Part shown: positions 43,907 to 55,429 of the stretch, in pieces
How positions within the stretch are numbered: the first letter of the stretch is position 1
Layout of the letters: each line of letters opens with the position of its first letter
Assembly: GCA_009363875.1 (NCBI GenBank)
Contig: CM018690.1
Location: forward strand, 36,647,445 to 36,711,444
Reading direction: 5' to 3'
DNA from: Mikania micrantha
Taxonomy: Eukaryota; Streptophyta; Magnoliopsida; Asterales; Asteraceae
Length of the DNA stretch: 64,000 bases
The notes under the pieces: model-generated
What the model was told of the DNA's origin: nothing
Seen by the model: the letters and a program-made list of their open reading frames with translations, nothing else
Databases searched by the model: none
Program-made: the position numbers and the translations under genes

Positions 43907-44150
43907 TGTATGTATGTATGTATGTATGTATGTATGTATGTATGTATGTATGTATGTATGTATGTATGTATGTATGTATGTATGTATGTATGTATGTATG
44001 TATGTATGTATGTGTATGTATGTAAAGTGGAAGAAAAAATAAAAAAAAAGAGCTGGCTCGTGGCTCGAGGATTTTTACGAGCCGAGCTGAAGCCAGAATT
44101 TTTGGCTCGAAAGAAATTTCGGCTCAGCTTGACTCGATTACAACCCTAGT
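43595..44150. repeat. 556-bp tandem duplication, unit 1
   Basis: ATGAAAAGGTTATAAAAGTT starts both units (43595 and 44151). Both end in GAGCCGAGCTGAAGCC and CTCGATTACA(A/G)CCCTAGT. Unit 2 is 44151-44286 plus 51485-51817, split by the long LTR insertion. Confidence 0.85.
43877..44024. repeat. (TATG)n microsatellite, about 36 units
   Basis: A nearly pure TATG tract of about 148 bp with one TGTG interruption near the right end. In unit 2 of the duplication the same place holds an (AT)n tract (51668-51694). The MYVC-repeat ORF across it is not a gene. Confidence 0.97.
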
Positions 44151-45066
44151 ATGAAAAGGTTATAAAAGTTTAAAAAAATATGGGGAAGTTGTTATAAAGT
44201 TACCCTTCCAATCACTTAAATCTTCCCTTAATTCTATCCAATGATATGACACACTTACAACCATTCATCTCAAAAATCAATGGTTTTGTAACATCTGTGC
44301 CGGAAACATTACCGGAATTGTGACCGGTACAGTAACTTGCACAATAACTCAGGTACAAACTATGTGAAACATTTATATGCTAGTAACATTGTGATGCTTG
44401 ACACTAAACTATTATGCAGTTGTTCTGAAATCTGATTTAAACCTCATGGTTTAACAATCAGAAACACATCAGACAACACAAAACATATACACAAAGGTTT
44501 GATTTGATGCTATTATGTATAAACGTATGTGAGGTGAAACAAAACAAAACAATAACGGATGTCGTTTGCAGAATGCTAAACCGACGAATTATTCGTATAG
44601 GTGACGATCTATACGAATAAATCTAAAAGTTTAACGTTCTGAAATGATGACCAACGCCGTGTTCGTTCGGGTGACGATTCGAACGAATACGCGCAAATTT
44701 AAGAAAAGTTTAAAGTTCGGGTGACACGTTCTGACGAATCAAAAACGAACTACAAAACGAACGATAATAGTTTAACAAATTTAAGTATTTAATATTTATT
44801 AAGAATCACAACCTATTAAAGACTTTAAAATAGAATTAATTAATTAACTTTTATAGAATACGCGCAACGTAACGAAACGCGTAAAATAATAAATTACGAG
44901 AAATAATTCAAGAAAAGTTAATTTAAAAGATTTACTAGGAATAACCACTTTCCAAATATTTAGAAATAAATCCTCTTTAATTTAGTTACAAAACACGCGC
45001 GTAACGTACCGGAGACACGATGAAAATGAGAACCGACCAGCCGAAACGAACCCGAATACCCACGGG

Positions 45067-45075
45067 GTATATAAA
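45067..45075 (+). promoter_or_regulatory. TATA box of long LTR copy 2
   Basis: GTATATAAACCC, about 780 bp from the LTR start, followed by a CT-rich stretch (CACTCTCTCTCTAAA) where transcription could begin. Confidence 0.55.
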
Positions 45076-45459
45076 CCCTAAATGATTTCATTTCTTCATT
45101 TATTACACTCCCACTCTCTCTCTAAACTACCTCCACCGTCACCCTCTCTCTAAAAATTATCAACTTCAAATCACCATAACTTGCTTGTTTCTTGACGAAA
45201 TCGAGTGTTAAGCCATTGACATCCTCTACATGGAAGTACAATAGATCAGAGCATCTAATCGCTGAAATTTGAGGTAATGAAGCTTGAATGTTTGAAAAAC
45301 TAGGGTTTTGTACCCTTAGTCGACCACCTTGTTCACCCACCTTAAAACCGTGATCAACTCGACCCTAGGACTCCATTCAAACACCATTCGGCTTAGGGTA
45401 AACCAGTAGGAGTGCGAAGAAGCCATGCTAATGATCCAGGCTGGAGGATGATGCACAGG

Positions 45460-45956
45460 GTTCGGATACCATTAGCCGAACCTGTGTTGGGCTTGCAAAG
45501 GCCGAACCTTCATCATCATCTCCAAATCCATGGCCGAACCTTTCACTACCCTGAACGAACCATCCCCAAACCTTGGATACACGAACCTTCGGATGGGAGC
45601 TATGAACCGCGAACCTGTTGTAACCCACTAATGCCGAACCTCTCCTCGACTGAACATCATGAATGGGCGAACCTTGCCTAATCCATACATGAGCTGCGAA
45701 CCCACAAAGTTGGACGAACCTCTGGGATGCGAACCTGATTAGTAGCCAAGCTCCATCCACGAACCCAGGGACGAGCCTTCCTTTGCCGAACCCTAGTGTG
45801 AGCCACGAACCTGGAACGAAGCTAGGACCTACGAACCTATGAATTCGAATCTCATCAGCCGAACCATGCAGACCACAAACTTACTCACAGCCGAACCTTC
45901 CCATTGCTGAGACTTAATAGTGCCGAACCCTAGGAGGGTGGAACCCTTAGGTTCGC
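45460..45956 (+). repeat. CGAACC array in long LTR copy 2
   Basis: About 18 CGAACC hexamers in the sense direction, usually preceded by GC or CA and followed by T or C, with irregular spacing (about 15-45 bp). ORFs on both strands here are by-products. Confidence 0.88.
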
Positions 45957-46022
45957 TGGATAATGGAACCACCATCTTCTACCGGGTTAAATCATGTACT
46001 GGACCTAAGACACTTGGCCCAT

Positions 46023-48922
46023 TGTCACACCCCCAAATTCCCACTCGTGGTGTCAGTCCACGTGGGTGTGACGTGGCCAAGATCACAGCTCATGGTCATA
46101 TAGAACGACTCTATATGAGTTATACAATCACACAGTTTTTGTAAAATAAACATGTTTTCAAAATAAAGCAGCGGAATGATTATAACAAAAGCAGCGGAAA
46201 TGTTTTAATATCATAAGTAAATAAAGTTGCAGCGGAAAGTAAATTGTTCAAGACACTACATAGTTCAAATTGTTTCAAATAAAATCAATGCACACAAAGC
46301 CTAGGACATGAGTCTATATGCCATTCAGACTCCTTAATGCTTCCTTGAGTGCGTCCTAACGTGTGCTCCATTAGTTACCTGAGAATACATGTGAAAAGTG
46401 TCAACTAAAAAGTTGGTGAGTTCACAGATTTAGACAGACTGAAAAGTAAACAGACATATACTGGGTATGTTAAGTTTAGTTTTTGGATACTACGATCCGT
46501 GGAGTGTGCCATGTCATCTTACCGAAACTCGACTGTTTCCGTTTGCCTCCGCGGGACATCGCTAAACCCGACATCAACATCGATATTACACTCGTTATGA
46601 CCTCCAGTCAACGTTGTTGCCGAGTGGGGCTAGTCAAACCCAGTAGTACTACGTAATAACGACTCATTTGTCATACACTTGACGGTAAGGATAAGTGAGG
46701 ACTTTATGCGATAAAAGTTACACTCGAAAATAGTTTCACAACATACCAGTCATATATCTAAAACAGTTGCATAGTAATCTCACCCCAATAGTTTAGTAAA
46801 ACAGTTAAAGAGTAATAGTGGGGCTGTAAACTCACCTGAGTTTGAGTGATGTGCGTTCGTATCAGAACGGAGTAGCTCGCCGGCTAGAGATTACATATAT
46901 CACATAGGTGTTGTAAGTTTATGTTTACATATGTGGGTCTCACAAGACCGTGTTCGTGTTTAACAACTCCAAGTTATTATGAGGGTCGAGTTGACCGTGT
47001 TTGACCGTGTTGACCGTGTTTGACCTAACGACCCGTTGGTGACGGTTTTGGATCAAGTGTGTGTGTGTAAAGTGCGGTTTAGTGTCGAGTGATGTGTACG
47101 GATACCAAGGTCACTTTCGTGAGGAAACTTACTATTTATAGTAAGTTTCTATTTTAGGAAAGTTTCCAAATTAGACAAGTCATCTAAGAAATTATATTCC
47201 GATTATTCTAACATGCATATTTATTCTAAGTGAGCATGTTATCACATAGCACACAGTTACACTTAGCCGGTTTAGCATGTTTTGCACGTAAAAGTTACTA
47301 TAATTAGAAAGTCACTAAATTAAGCATATTTCATCAAGTTTAACAACCAATATCATCTAAATATCATTATCTTAGTCCTATATCACCATTTAATCACAAC
47401 TGTTATGACTAGCATGCTCCTATTTACCAATTTGAATAATAAAGTTACTATTTATAGTAACTCGTGTAAAATACACATGGATCATTCTTTCAAAAGCTTC
47501 AATCTCATCATATCATCATATTAACATCAAATGAGCATGTTAGACTCTTAACATTATCAAACTCATCAACTACTAGCAACCTTGTGACCAAAAGTTTCCA
47601 TTTATAGAAATAATCACAAAAATCATACCTTTTAACGATTCTAGTAATTTCAATGCACCCAATAATATCATAAAACATCCTTCTAAGCATAAATCATAGG
47701 TTTAATCACATGCATGTAGCCATTTTATCAAAAATCACAATTTTACCATATTAAAGTTACTAAAATTAGTAATAATTCCCAAACGACCATATTTGACCTA
47801 ATCGATCCTTCTAAACCATGTAGAACATCATCAATATCATTTCTAATAACATTTCAATATTAAATATCATGCCAATGGGCCTAGATCATACATGCATGTT
47901 ACTAGAAACACCCATTTGTGACCAAATCATCAAGCTATATGTTAACATCATCATGGATTGTCATAGAAACTCATTAATCAATCTAGATCATCAAATAACA
48001 CAAGATCATCAACAAACCTAGATCCAAACAAAGAAAAATTCGTGCATGTGAAGTGTTAGTGATTGTATGTGGGTATTTCCCATTGCATGTGGGTTTAGAA
48101 GTGATTTTAGGCTACATGGAGCATAGATCTACCTTCTAAGGCTTCCAACAAGATGAAATGCTCCTTGAACAGATCTGGATGGCTCCTGGAATCGGCTGAG
48201 AATGACACTCTAGTAGCCAGGATGTGTTGGTGTTGATGGTGAGATCCCACAAGCCTTCCTTCTTGCCCTCCAAGCTTCAACCTTCGATCTAAGCTTCTCC
48301 AATGGTGTTCTTGAGCTTTAGCAGGTTTAGGAGAGGGTTTAGAAGTGCATTTATCGAGCTAATGACGCCTAACACCAGTTATGATGGTTTTAAGTAGAGT
48401 AGTAATGATCTGTCTTGGATAAATCAAGATTTTTGTGTGTTGCAGTCGTCGCGTACTACGACATAGGCTAAAAAGACGCCTCGCGTTTCGCGGAGGATTT
48501 CGGGATTCAATTTTTTTTCCGAAACTCGTCGCGTATCGCGATAGAACTTCTTGAGGTCCATCGCGTACCGCGATGGGTCCACTGAGAGCCCAATAGACCC
48601 AATTTCATGGTTTTGAACCGATTTTCGTGTTTCCAACGATTACGACCATCGTTTCTCGACATATAAGCATTTTTCCTCCTATTCTAGGTTCCCTAGAACC
48701 TAAGTGTAGTGAAAGTGTACTGTGGTTTGATCCGCTCACCAACGTTCGTCATTCAAGACACGTGCGATTGTTGTGCGATAATTCCTCGAATTATCGGTGT
48801 GTTTAGACTGTCGTGCCACGTGTCACACTAAACATAATTGTTCTAGTGCCACGTATGAAATAATAATACACATTATTATTAAAAAGAAATTAATGCTGAC
48901 CTGAAAATTACGAGGTGTCACA
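46023..48922 (-). mobile_element. Solo LTR, 2.9 kb, nested in long LTR copy 2
   Basis: Edges TGTCACACCCCC and GAGGTGTCACA with a perfect 5-bp duplication CCCAT (46018-46022 and 48923-48927). No PBS, PPT or coding region inside. Its termini and a conserved AACTCACCAAC module suggest a Tekay-type LTR in minus orientation. Contains the TCGCGTA palindrome cluster. Confidence 0.88.
48446..48573. repeat. Cluster of TCGCGTAYCGCGA palindromes
   Basis: Perfect palindrome-type copies at 48529-48541 (TCGCGTATCGCGA) and 48561-48573 (TCGCGTACCGCGA), and degenerate copies at about 48446-48462 and 48479-48493. They look like repeated protein-binding sites; function unknown. Confidence 0.7.
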
Positions 48923-49686
48923 CCCATGTACGCACATATGCGACCCAAGTGATTCATGAGGCCAATGTGACTGATTCGGCCCCTTTGATTTAGTGGAACC
49001 ACATACATAATATTCGGCCCAAAGCCTAAATATTTGGCCCAAATTGATGACTTGATCCACACATTTCGGTCCATATGATTAAGTGTATCATCGCCTATTC
49101 TAAAAAAATAATTAGGAATTTAAAACATTGAAATCATGGGAGTTATTACAAAAGTGGTGAGTTATGATTAAAGAATTTCATAAACTCAAAACATTAAGTG
49201 CTAAAGGATTATTGTTAGTGATTAGTCGCTGTGTTATAATGCCTTTAGAAATAACAATAATAACAAGTGCGGTTTAGATAGTAAACCTAAGTAAATTTTG
49301 AGTTTAAACAAATGAATAACAACTAATGAGAAGGTTTTAGATTTCCAATAAGGAATCAAGACTAAACACACGACATAAGGGCCGAATGAAGACCGCGACT
49401 CACAAGTGTTAGCCAACTTTAGGGCTAACACATACGCACACGCAAATCACTACAACTTGTACTTATAAGTTGCAAATAACATGAATCAATACAGGATCGT
49501 GAATATTTCCACAAACACAACAACGAGCTCGTGCATTCTTGTTTATACTTAGTCAACCACTTCAAACACAAGGTGAGTTCATTTTTCCCTTTTCAAACAT
49601 ATTTGTTTTTACCTCGGGACTGAGAAGCATGTTATACATTTTAAACAATTATTGAAATGTTTAATAAAGGCTTTTATACTTATTCA

Positions 49687-49795
49687 TGATGCTTAAACTA
49701 TATGCTCGATGCTTATGATATAAACTCTATGCTTAAACTATACGCTCGATGCTTATGCTATAAACTCTATGCTTAAACTACATGCTCGATGCTAA
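49687..49795. repeat. ~45-bp tandem repeats (CTCGATGCTTATG...)
   Basis: About 2.5 copies of a unit containing TATGCTTAAACTA and GCTCGATGCTTATG. Related in inverted sense to 33220-33300. Confidence 0.75.
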
Positions 49796-50084
49796 AGCTT
49801 GAACACTTACGCTAAATGCTAATACTTCATACACTCGTTTTAAAAGCTAATACTATATACACATACTCTAAATACTAATACTTTATACATTTTAAAAGTT
49901 AATATCTTATACTCTCAACCTTAAGGCTAATGCTACTTACACTTATACTTAATTGCTTAAAACTCTCGAAGCTTTTAAATACATAAGGAAGACAAAAACT
50001 AAAACCGGGAATGCTTTTGAAAACTATACTTATGTAAACTTGAAAACTTAAAAAGACTCACTTGTTAAAAAGGCTATAAAGACT

Positions 50085-50275
50085 TTTATGTTGAGAATAC
50101 TTGAACACTTGAATGCTCGATGTGCTTGGAATACTTGAACACTTGAATGCTTGATGTGCTTGAAATACTTGAACACTTGAATGCTCGATGTGCTTGGAAT
50201 ACTTGAACACTTGAATGCTCGATGTGCGTGGAATACTTGAAACACTTGAATGCTTGATATACTTGGAATGCTCAG
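50085..50275. repeat. ~34-bp minisatellite, five copies
   Basis: Units run GGAATACTTGAACACTTGAA then TGCTCGATGTGCTT. The Ser/His-rich minus-strand ORFs across it result from the repeat. Confidence 0.9.
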
Positions 50276-50608
50276 ACAACAGGCTGATTAACCGTCGCGT
50301 GTTGACCTATGTGTCAACCCCTACTAGTCATCAGTAAAACTATGGGAATGCTCTAAACTTGTATGCTTAAGTTATCGGACATCGTAAGACAGACTGTTGG
50401 CCATCGCGTCTTGACATTGGTCAAGCCCTACTAGTCATCAGTGTTCTTCGTTGTTGGACATCGTAAGACAGACTGTTGGCCATCACGTCTTGACATTGGT
50501 CAAGCCCTATTAGCCATCAGTGTTCTTCATTGTCAGAATCATGTAAGACATACTGATTGGCCGCCGAGTCTTGACAGTGGTCAAGCCCTACTAGTCATTC
50601 AGTGTTCT
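50276..50608. repeat. ~79-bp tandem repeats, three copies plus a partial
   Basis: Units contain GACATCGTAAGACAGACTGT, GTCTTGACATTGGTCAAGCC and CTACTAGTCATCAGTG. A partial unit at about 50285-50335 starts the array. Confidence 0.88.
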
Positions 50609-51484
50609 TCTTGATTCACTCATGGTTGTGACGAGTGACTAGGATGATTTTGGTCTCTTCTAGTTGACTTTGTGTTATCTTGAAGACTCCTTTATCAAAA
50701 CACCGATGTCACGAGTCCTAATTAGTTCCATTATGGATGGATGCTGAATTCCTTAGGGTGTTCAGCTATCCATAATGGCAACTCTCAAAACTTGATGCTC
50801 AAATACTACTTTGTGCGTGTTGAAACTTCTACTCAGAACGCTTAAAGCTATGATGGGATTTGATGGGAGGTAAGACGCTTAATTATCATTAACAACAATG
50901 TCCTATGTGGCTTAGTATCTGGTGGGATGGCGTCTAGGCGGGTTGTAGGCTCGACCCTTTCGTATGCCCTATATATAAGCATACCGAGTTGGATGATACA
51001 GGTGGTGTTAATGAGGTTAAGTTTTTATCGAAAAAGGTTTGCAAAACTATTTTTCAAATACTAAAACTATATGAACTCACCAACCATTGTGTTGACTTTG
51101 TTTTCTTACATACTTTCTCATGTGACGTACAGGACTAAGCTAAGGCTTATGATTGCATACTAGGATACACAGTTAGTGGACCTAGTAGACTTTTGGAGAG
51201 CACATATTTTGGTTGTTGATGCGAGTCACTTTTGATATCTTGTACCGATACAAGATAGAAACATTTGATTCTTTTGATAGGTTTACTTAGTTAAATTATC
51301 AAACATTAACAGTTGTAATTTAACTTTGTAATCCTAGTTTAATGTTGTATTGTGTTTTAGTTATTCTTAACATTGATGCTATGTAAACAATCTGATTATC
51401 ACGATTATCACTCACGATATCGCGCCCCGAGAACCTTCCACCCGACGGGAAAGTCGATCCAGCCCGCCGGCTCGGGGTGTGACA

Positions 51485-51662
51485 TGTTCAAATTTTTTCC
51501 TACATTTTTTTATAGTTTTTCTCATTTTTAGCCTAACTTTATAATATATATATATATATACATACACAATATCTAATACACTTAATTATATAAATTTACA
51601 TATTATGTATAATATATATAGGTATACTAGATTTTATATATATTAGATTTTATATATTAGAT

Positions 51663-51696
<34 letters not shown>

Positions 51697-51817
51697 AAGT
51701 GGAAGAGAAAAAAAACAAGCTGGCTCGTGACTCGAGATTTTTTACAAGCCGAGCTGAAGCCAGAATTTTTGGCTCTAAAGAAATTTCGACTCAGCTCGAC
51801 TCGATTACAGCCCTAGT
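51485..51817. repeat. 556-bp tandem duplication, right part of unit 2
   Basis: Continues unit 2 after the LTR insertion: AAGTGGAAGAGAAAAAAAAC, GAGCCGAGCTGAAGCC and CTCGATTACAGCCCTAGT match unit 1. The terminal TAGGGCTGTAATCGAG (reversed) resembles the hAT MITE ends in this window. Confidence 0.85.
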
Positions 51818-52751
51818 TCAATCACACAAAAAGGGTCTATTTAGTCGCAAAATATGCCATCAACAAACATGTTTAGGCCGACAAATAAAACAGGAAAAAA
51901 TAATAATCATTATTTTTTAAATAAAATTATTGTTAATTTGTAAATATCTAATAATAGTAAGAAATTAAAAAGACCTAAACATGCATCACACAATAAACCC
52001 TAATAATAAAACCAAAATTATAAAAAAAAAAAACCTAAACCTAAAGATAAAACCTTAAATCTAAAAAAATGCCTAAAATCCAAACTCTAAACTAGTTGTT
52101 AAAGCTAAAACCAAAAACAAATATTGTAGGGTTCGATGAGACGGTTCCAATGCCATCGAAATGAGCTCAATCGGAGTTCGTTTGGGTGGGTTTAAAGATT
52201 TAAAAAATCGTTTTTAGCCTTCTTAGGCAAAATAGAATTGTTGATAAGAGTATCCGGTCACGATAGGGATAACAATACCACGAAAATCAAATCACAGATT
52301 CAAAAACCGATCTCAATGATTGTTAATTTGTCCTAAAAGAATAAACCGAAACATCACAAAAGTATAAGACACTATTATTGTCACTTAAATATTATTATTG
52401 AACTAAAATAGTAAATGAAAATAAAAAACTTTGCCATTGATAGGAATCGAACTCCTGACCTTCTAATCAAACGTGCGACATAACCAACAATCCAATTCCA
52501 CGTGAATTATATTAGAAAGAACATGCATATAACGAAAATAATAAAGGAAACTTTTGTATTCACGAAATCCAACGTATATAAATACGAACATAGTGCTAAC
52601 AAATAAAGTAGAAAACACATCGTATAATTATTATTTATACTACTTAATTCTTAATAAGGTAAAGAAAAAAAAACAAAAAATAAAAAACTCGCCATATGTT
52701 GAACTATGTAATGGTAGATGTTGAACTACCAACATCTCTTCTTCTAGACGT
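51818..52751. other. Intergenic with a tRNA-like remnant
   Basis: At 52440-52505 the minus strand reads GGTCAGGAGTTCGATTCC, a B-box-like T-arm remnant, with no complete tRNA fold. Probably a decayed SINE head or tRNA pseudogene. The remainder is AT-rich. Confidence 0.45.
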
Positions 52752-53497
52752 TAAGACCATATGTAATGGTAGGTGATTGGGTATGAGAGGGGCCGGTCAC
52801 ACCTCTTTGACACCCTCTCCCAAGACATAGGGGCGTGGTTGGGGCAGGCGTGAGGTGTATCACAGGGTGAAGGAAGAAGAAGAGATGAACATAGGAGGTG
52901 ATGGAGGTGATGACGTGAAGTGTTGAGGAATTGATGAGAGACGATGTTGTTTGTTGTTTATGTGACGCCTACGTGTAATAATGAGGTATGCACCACTAAG
53001 GCAGCACGTGCAAGTGAGTTTGCATGTGATAAAGTTAGCTAGTAATCTAATAATATTTATTAATATATAAAATTTACTGTTTATGTGATGATAATTTTAT
53101 TTGTTTAATATTATTATTACTATCGAAGTTTATAAAAATAAATTTATATGTCAACCCATCATCTAATGGCATGCTATATGACTCAATAGACACTAACGTC
53201 ATGTGTGCTTATCAAGCCTCCATCACTTCACGTATGCGTCACGTAGGCGCCACATAAACAACCAACACCATCACTCCACGTCATCATCACATGTGTTATA
53301 ATCACCCAGTCATCAAGCCCTCATCACCCTTTTTTTCCCCTTGTCTTCCCCCTTTCCTTCCTCTTCACGCTGTGAGGGCTGTTACAGATTTGTCACCACA
53401 GGATGGTCGCGCCCCTGTGTGTATTGGTGTTGTGAGGGGTGGGGGCATGAAGAAGGGTGGTCAAACCCTTTCTCACGCCTCACTACACATAGTCTAA
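52752..53497. mobile_element. MITE with long imperfect inverted repeats
   Basis: The left end TAAGACCATATGTAATG and the right end reversed TTAGACTATGTGTAGTG start arms of over 200 bp. Inner matches include GTTGTTTATGTGACGCCTAC against the reverse of GTAGGCGCCACATAAACAAC. The loop around 53040-53150 is AT-rich. No coding region; superfamily unknown. Confidence 0.65.
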
Positions 53498-53750
53498 GAG
53501 TTTTAAACCAACATAAAAAGATATTATTTCGTCCGTTTGCTAAAATTGTATAAACATTGCATGCGAAGATTGTTGACTAATTAATCTCGAAACAAAATTA
53601 TAATAATTGCAAGTGTATATGATTTATTTTTTTACAACATATAAAAAAATCAGTTTCATAACGTTCATATCCTACATCAAGTTACAAAAAAATTTTGAAA
53701 AGTGAAGAATAAAGGCTTGAAACTGAAAAATCTTAGATTTAAACTTTAAA

Positions 53751-54584
53751 GGTCTATTTGGTATGAATAAATGTAATGATGGGGGAAATGGAATGAACGA
53801 GGGAATGGAATTGATATGGGAAAGAAAATGGATCATTACCATTCCAATGTCATGTTTGGTTACATGTGGTAATGAAATGATTTATTACTTCTTGTTGTTT
53901 GACAGACATAAGAAGATAAAAGAATGGAATAAAAATTATGAGTCGAGTCATGGTTTGAATCATTGTTCGAATCATGGGTCGGGGCGGTCATGGGTTGAGT
54001 CATGGTTCAGATCATCGGTCGGTTCATTGGTTGATTATTGTTTAGCTAATGGTTCGATCATGAGGCATTTCATGGATTGGGTCATAGTTTGGTTTGTGGA
54101 TCGGGTCGTGGCTTTGGTCATGGGTCGGATCATGTGACGAGTCATGGGTTGAGCCATTGTTTGAGTCAAGGGTCGAGTAATTGTTTGAGTCATGGATCGG
54201 GTCATGATTCAGGTCATGGTTCGGCTCATGGTTCGAATTATGGTTCGGGTCATGAGTCAGGTCAAGGGTCGGGTTATGGTTTTGGACATGGGTCGGGTAA
54301 TGGTTTTGGACATGGGTCGGGTGATTGGCCTGATCATTTCCTTCAAGAGAAGGAATAAAAAAAACACACCCCTACTCCAAGGAATGAAAATCATCAAAAG
54401 TAAAGGAATAAAAAAAACACACCCCTACTCCAAGGAATGAAAATCATCAAAAGTGAAGGAATCGTATTCCTTGTGGAATGGTGCATTACATTCCTATGTG
54501 GCTGGCAACCAAACACGTTTCTTTTCATTTCAACGTAATGACTCATTCTATTATATCATTCATTCATGCATACCAAACGCTACC
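53751..54584. mobile_element. Tourist-like MITE containing a minisatellite
   Basis: GGTCTATTTGGTATGAATAA on the left and, reversed, GGTAGCGTTTGGTATGCATG on the right form the inverted termini, with further inverted matches such as CATTACCATTCCAATG against GGAATGGTGCATTACATTCC. Flanking bases are AAA and TAA, so the TWA duplication is uncertain. Confidence 0.65.
53945..54335. repeat. Degenerate ~12-bp minisatellite (GGGTCATGGTTC)
   Basis: Variants of TCATGGTTCGGG/TCATGGGTCGGG. In one frame they give a Gly/His/Ser repeat ORF (54077-54358) that I regard as a by-product. A 40-45-bp direct repeat of ACACACCCCTACTCCAAGGA follows at about 54363 and 54418. Confidence 0.8.
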
Positions 54585-54599
54585 TAAATTCTCATTTCA

Positions 54600-55060
54600 A
54601 AAGGGTTTCTTAAGGAAAAAATTTAAGATCATTGTGTTATTCATACTCGTCATTATGTCATTCTTTTTAACATTATGTATTTTGCCATATTTATTGTGTC
54701 TTAAATTGTTTAAAAAATACAACATAAAGCAAGATTCACAAAAGACATAATAAACTGTACAAACGACAAAATGAAGTAAAAAACAAAATTTTTATATAGC
54801 AATGGTATACTAATTTTGAATATAAAAAAAGCTCATTTTTATGATATATTTTTTTTTCAAAAAATAATTTCGTATGTAAAAGTTATTAACGTTTAAATAA
54901 GGTGGGAGAACTTGATAAAAAGTCAACAAAAGTAGTCATTATTAAAAAATATTCTCAAACAACTTGATTTAATTATAACCGTTGATTAATGATATAATGG
55001 ATCAAAACCCTTTTTAAACTTTTTAGGATAAAAAGGTTATTTAGTTTAACATAACCCTAT
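54600..55060. mobile_element. Long-inverted-repeat family, copy 3 (one arm)
   Basis: Matches the right arm of copy 1 at 12840-13110: GTAAAAGTTATTAACGTTTAAA, GAACTTGATAAAAA and GTTGATTAATGATATAATGG. Probably truncated. Confidence 0.55.
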
Positions 55061-55429
55061 AAATATAAAAGAGATAAGTAAATAAATAAACTAATCAAAT
55101 TAAAATAAATGCATATTAAACAAAAATGTGTGTGTGTGTATAATTATTTATAAATAAATAATTTGATTTGTTGATTATTAAGTATAAAATTTTATAAGGA
55201 AAATATGTTGAAGAACTAAAATAAAAAGAAAAAGAGAAAAGTAGCCATAAACTAAAAGAAAATCAAAGGAAACAACAAGAATTAAAAAAAATATAGTAAA
55301 TTTACATAAAACGTCTTACTTTTTGTCACACTTTATTGGTAAATTTTAACTAGTTGTTTAGAAAATTTTATTAAAAAAATAATTTTTGGTTGTGAAAAAG
55401 GACCTAATTGTTAATAATACGTAAAATAA

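Larger units (their letters stand above)
44287..51484 (+). mobile_element. Long solo LTR family, copy 2, inverted relative to copy 1
   Basis: Begins TGTAACATCTGTGCCGG and ends GGCTCGGGGTGTGACA, the reverse complements of copy 1's ends. Own length is about 4.3 kb after removing the nested 46023-48922 LTR and one duplication. Flanks GGTTT and TGTTC are a weak (3 of 5) target duplication, but unit 2 of the tandem duplication continues cleanly on the far side, confirming insertion. No coding region. Confidence 0.82.

Noticed and set aside
43886..44149. 87-residue ORF of repeated MYVC
   Set aside because: It is the direct translation of the (TATG)n microsatellite; no independent coding evidence.
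50058..50608. Regularly spaced direct repeats resembling a CRISPR array
   Set aside because: Adjacent units of 34 and 79 bp without unique spacers, in a plant LTR; these are minisatellites.
52440..52505. Second possible tRNA gene
   Set aside because: Only the T-arm/B-box region is tRNA-like; no pairing acceptor stem seen.
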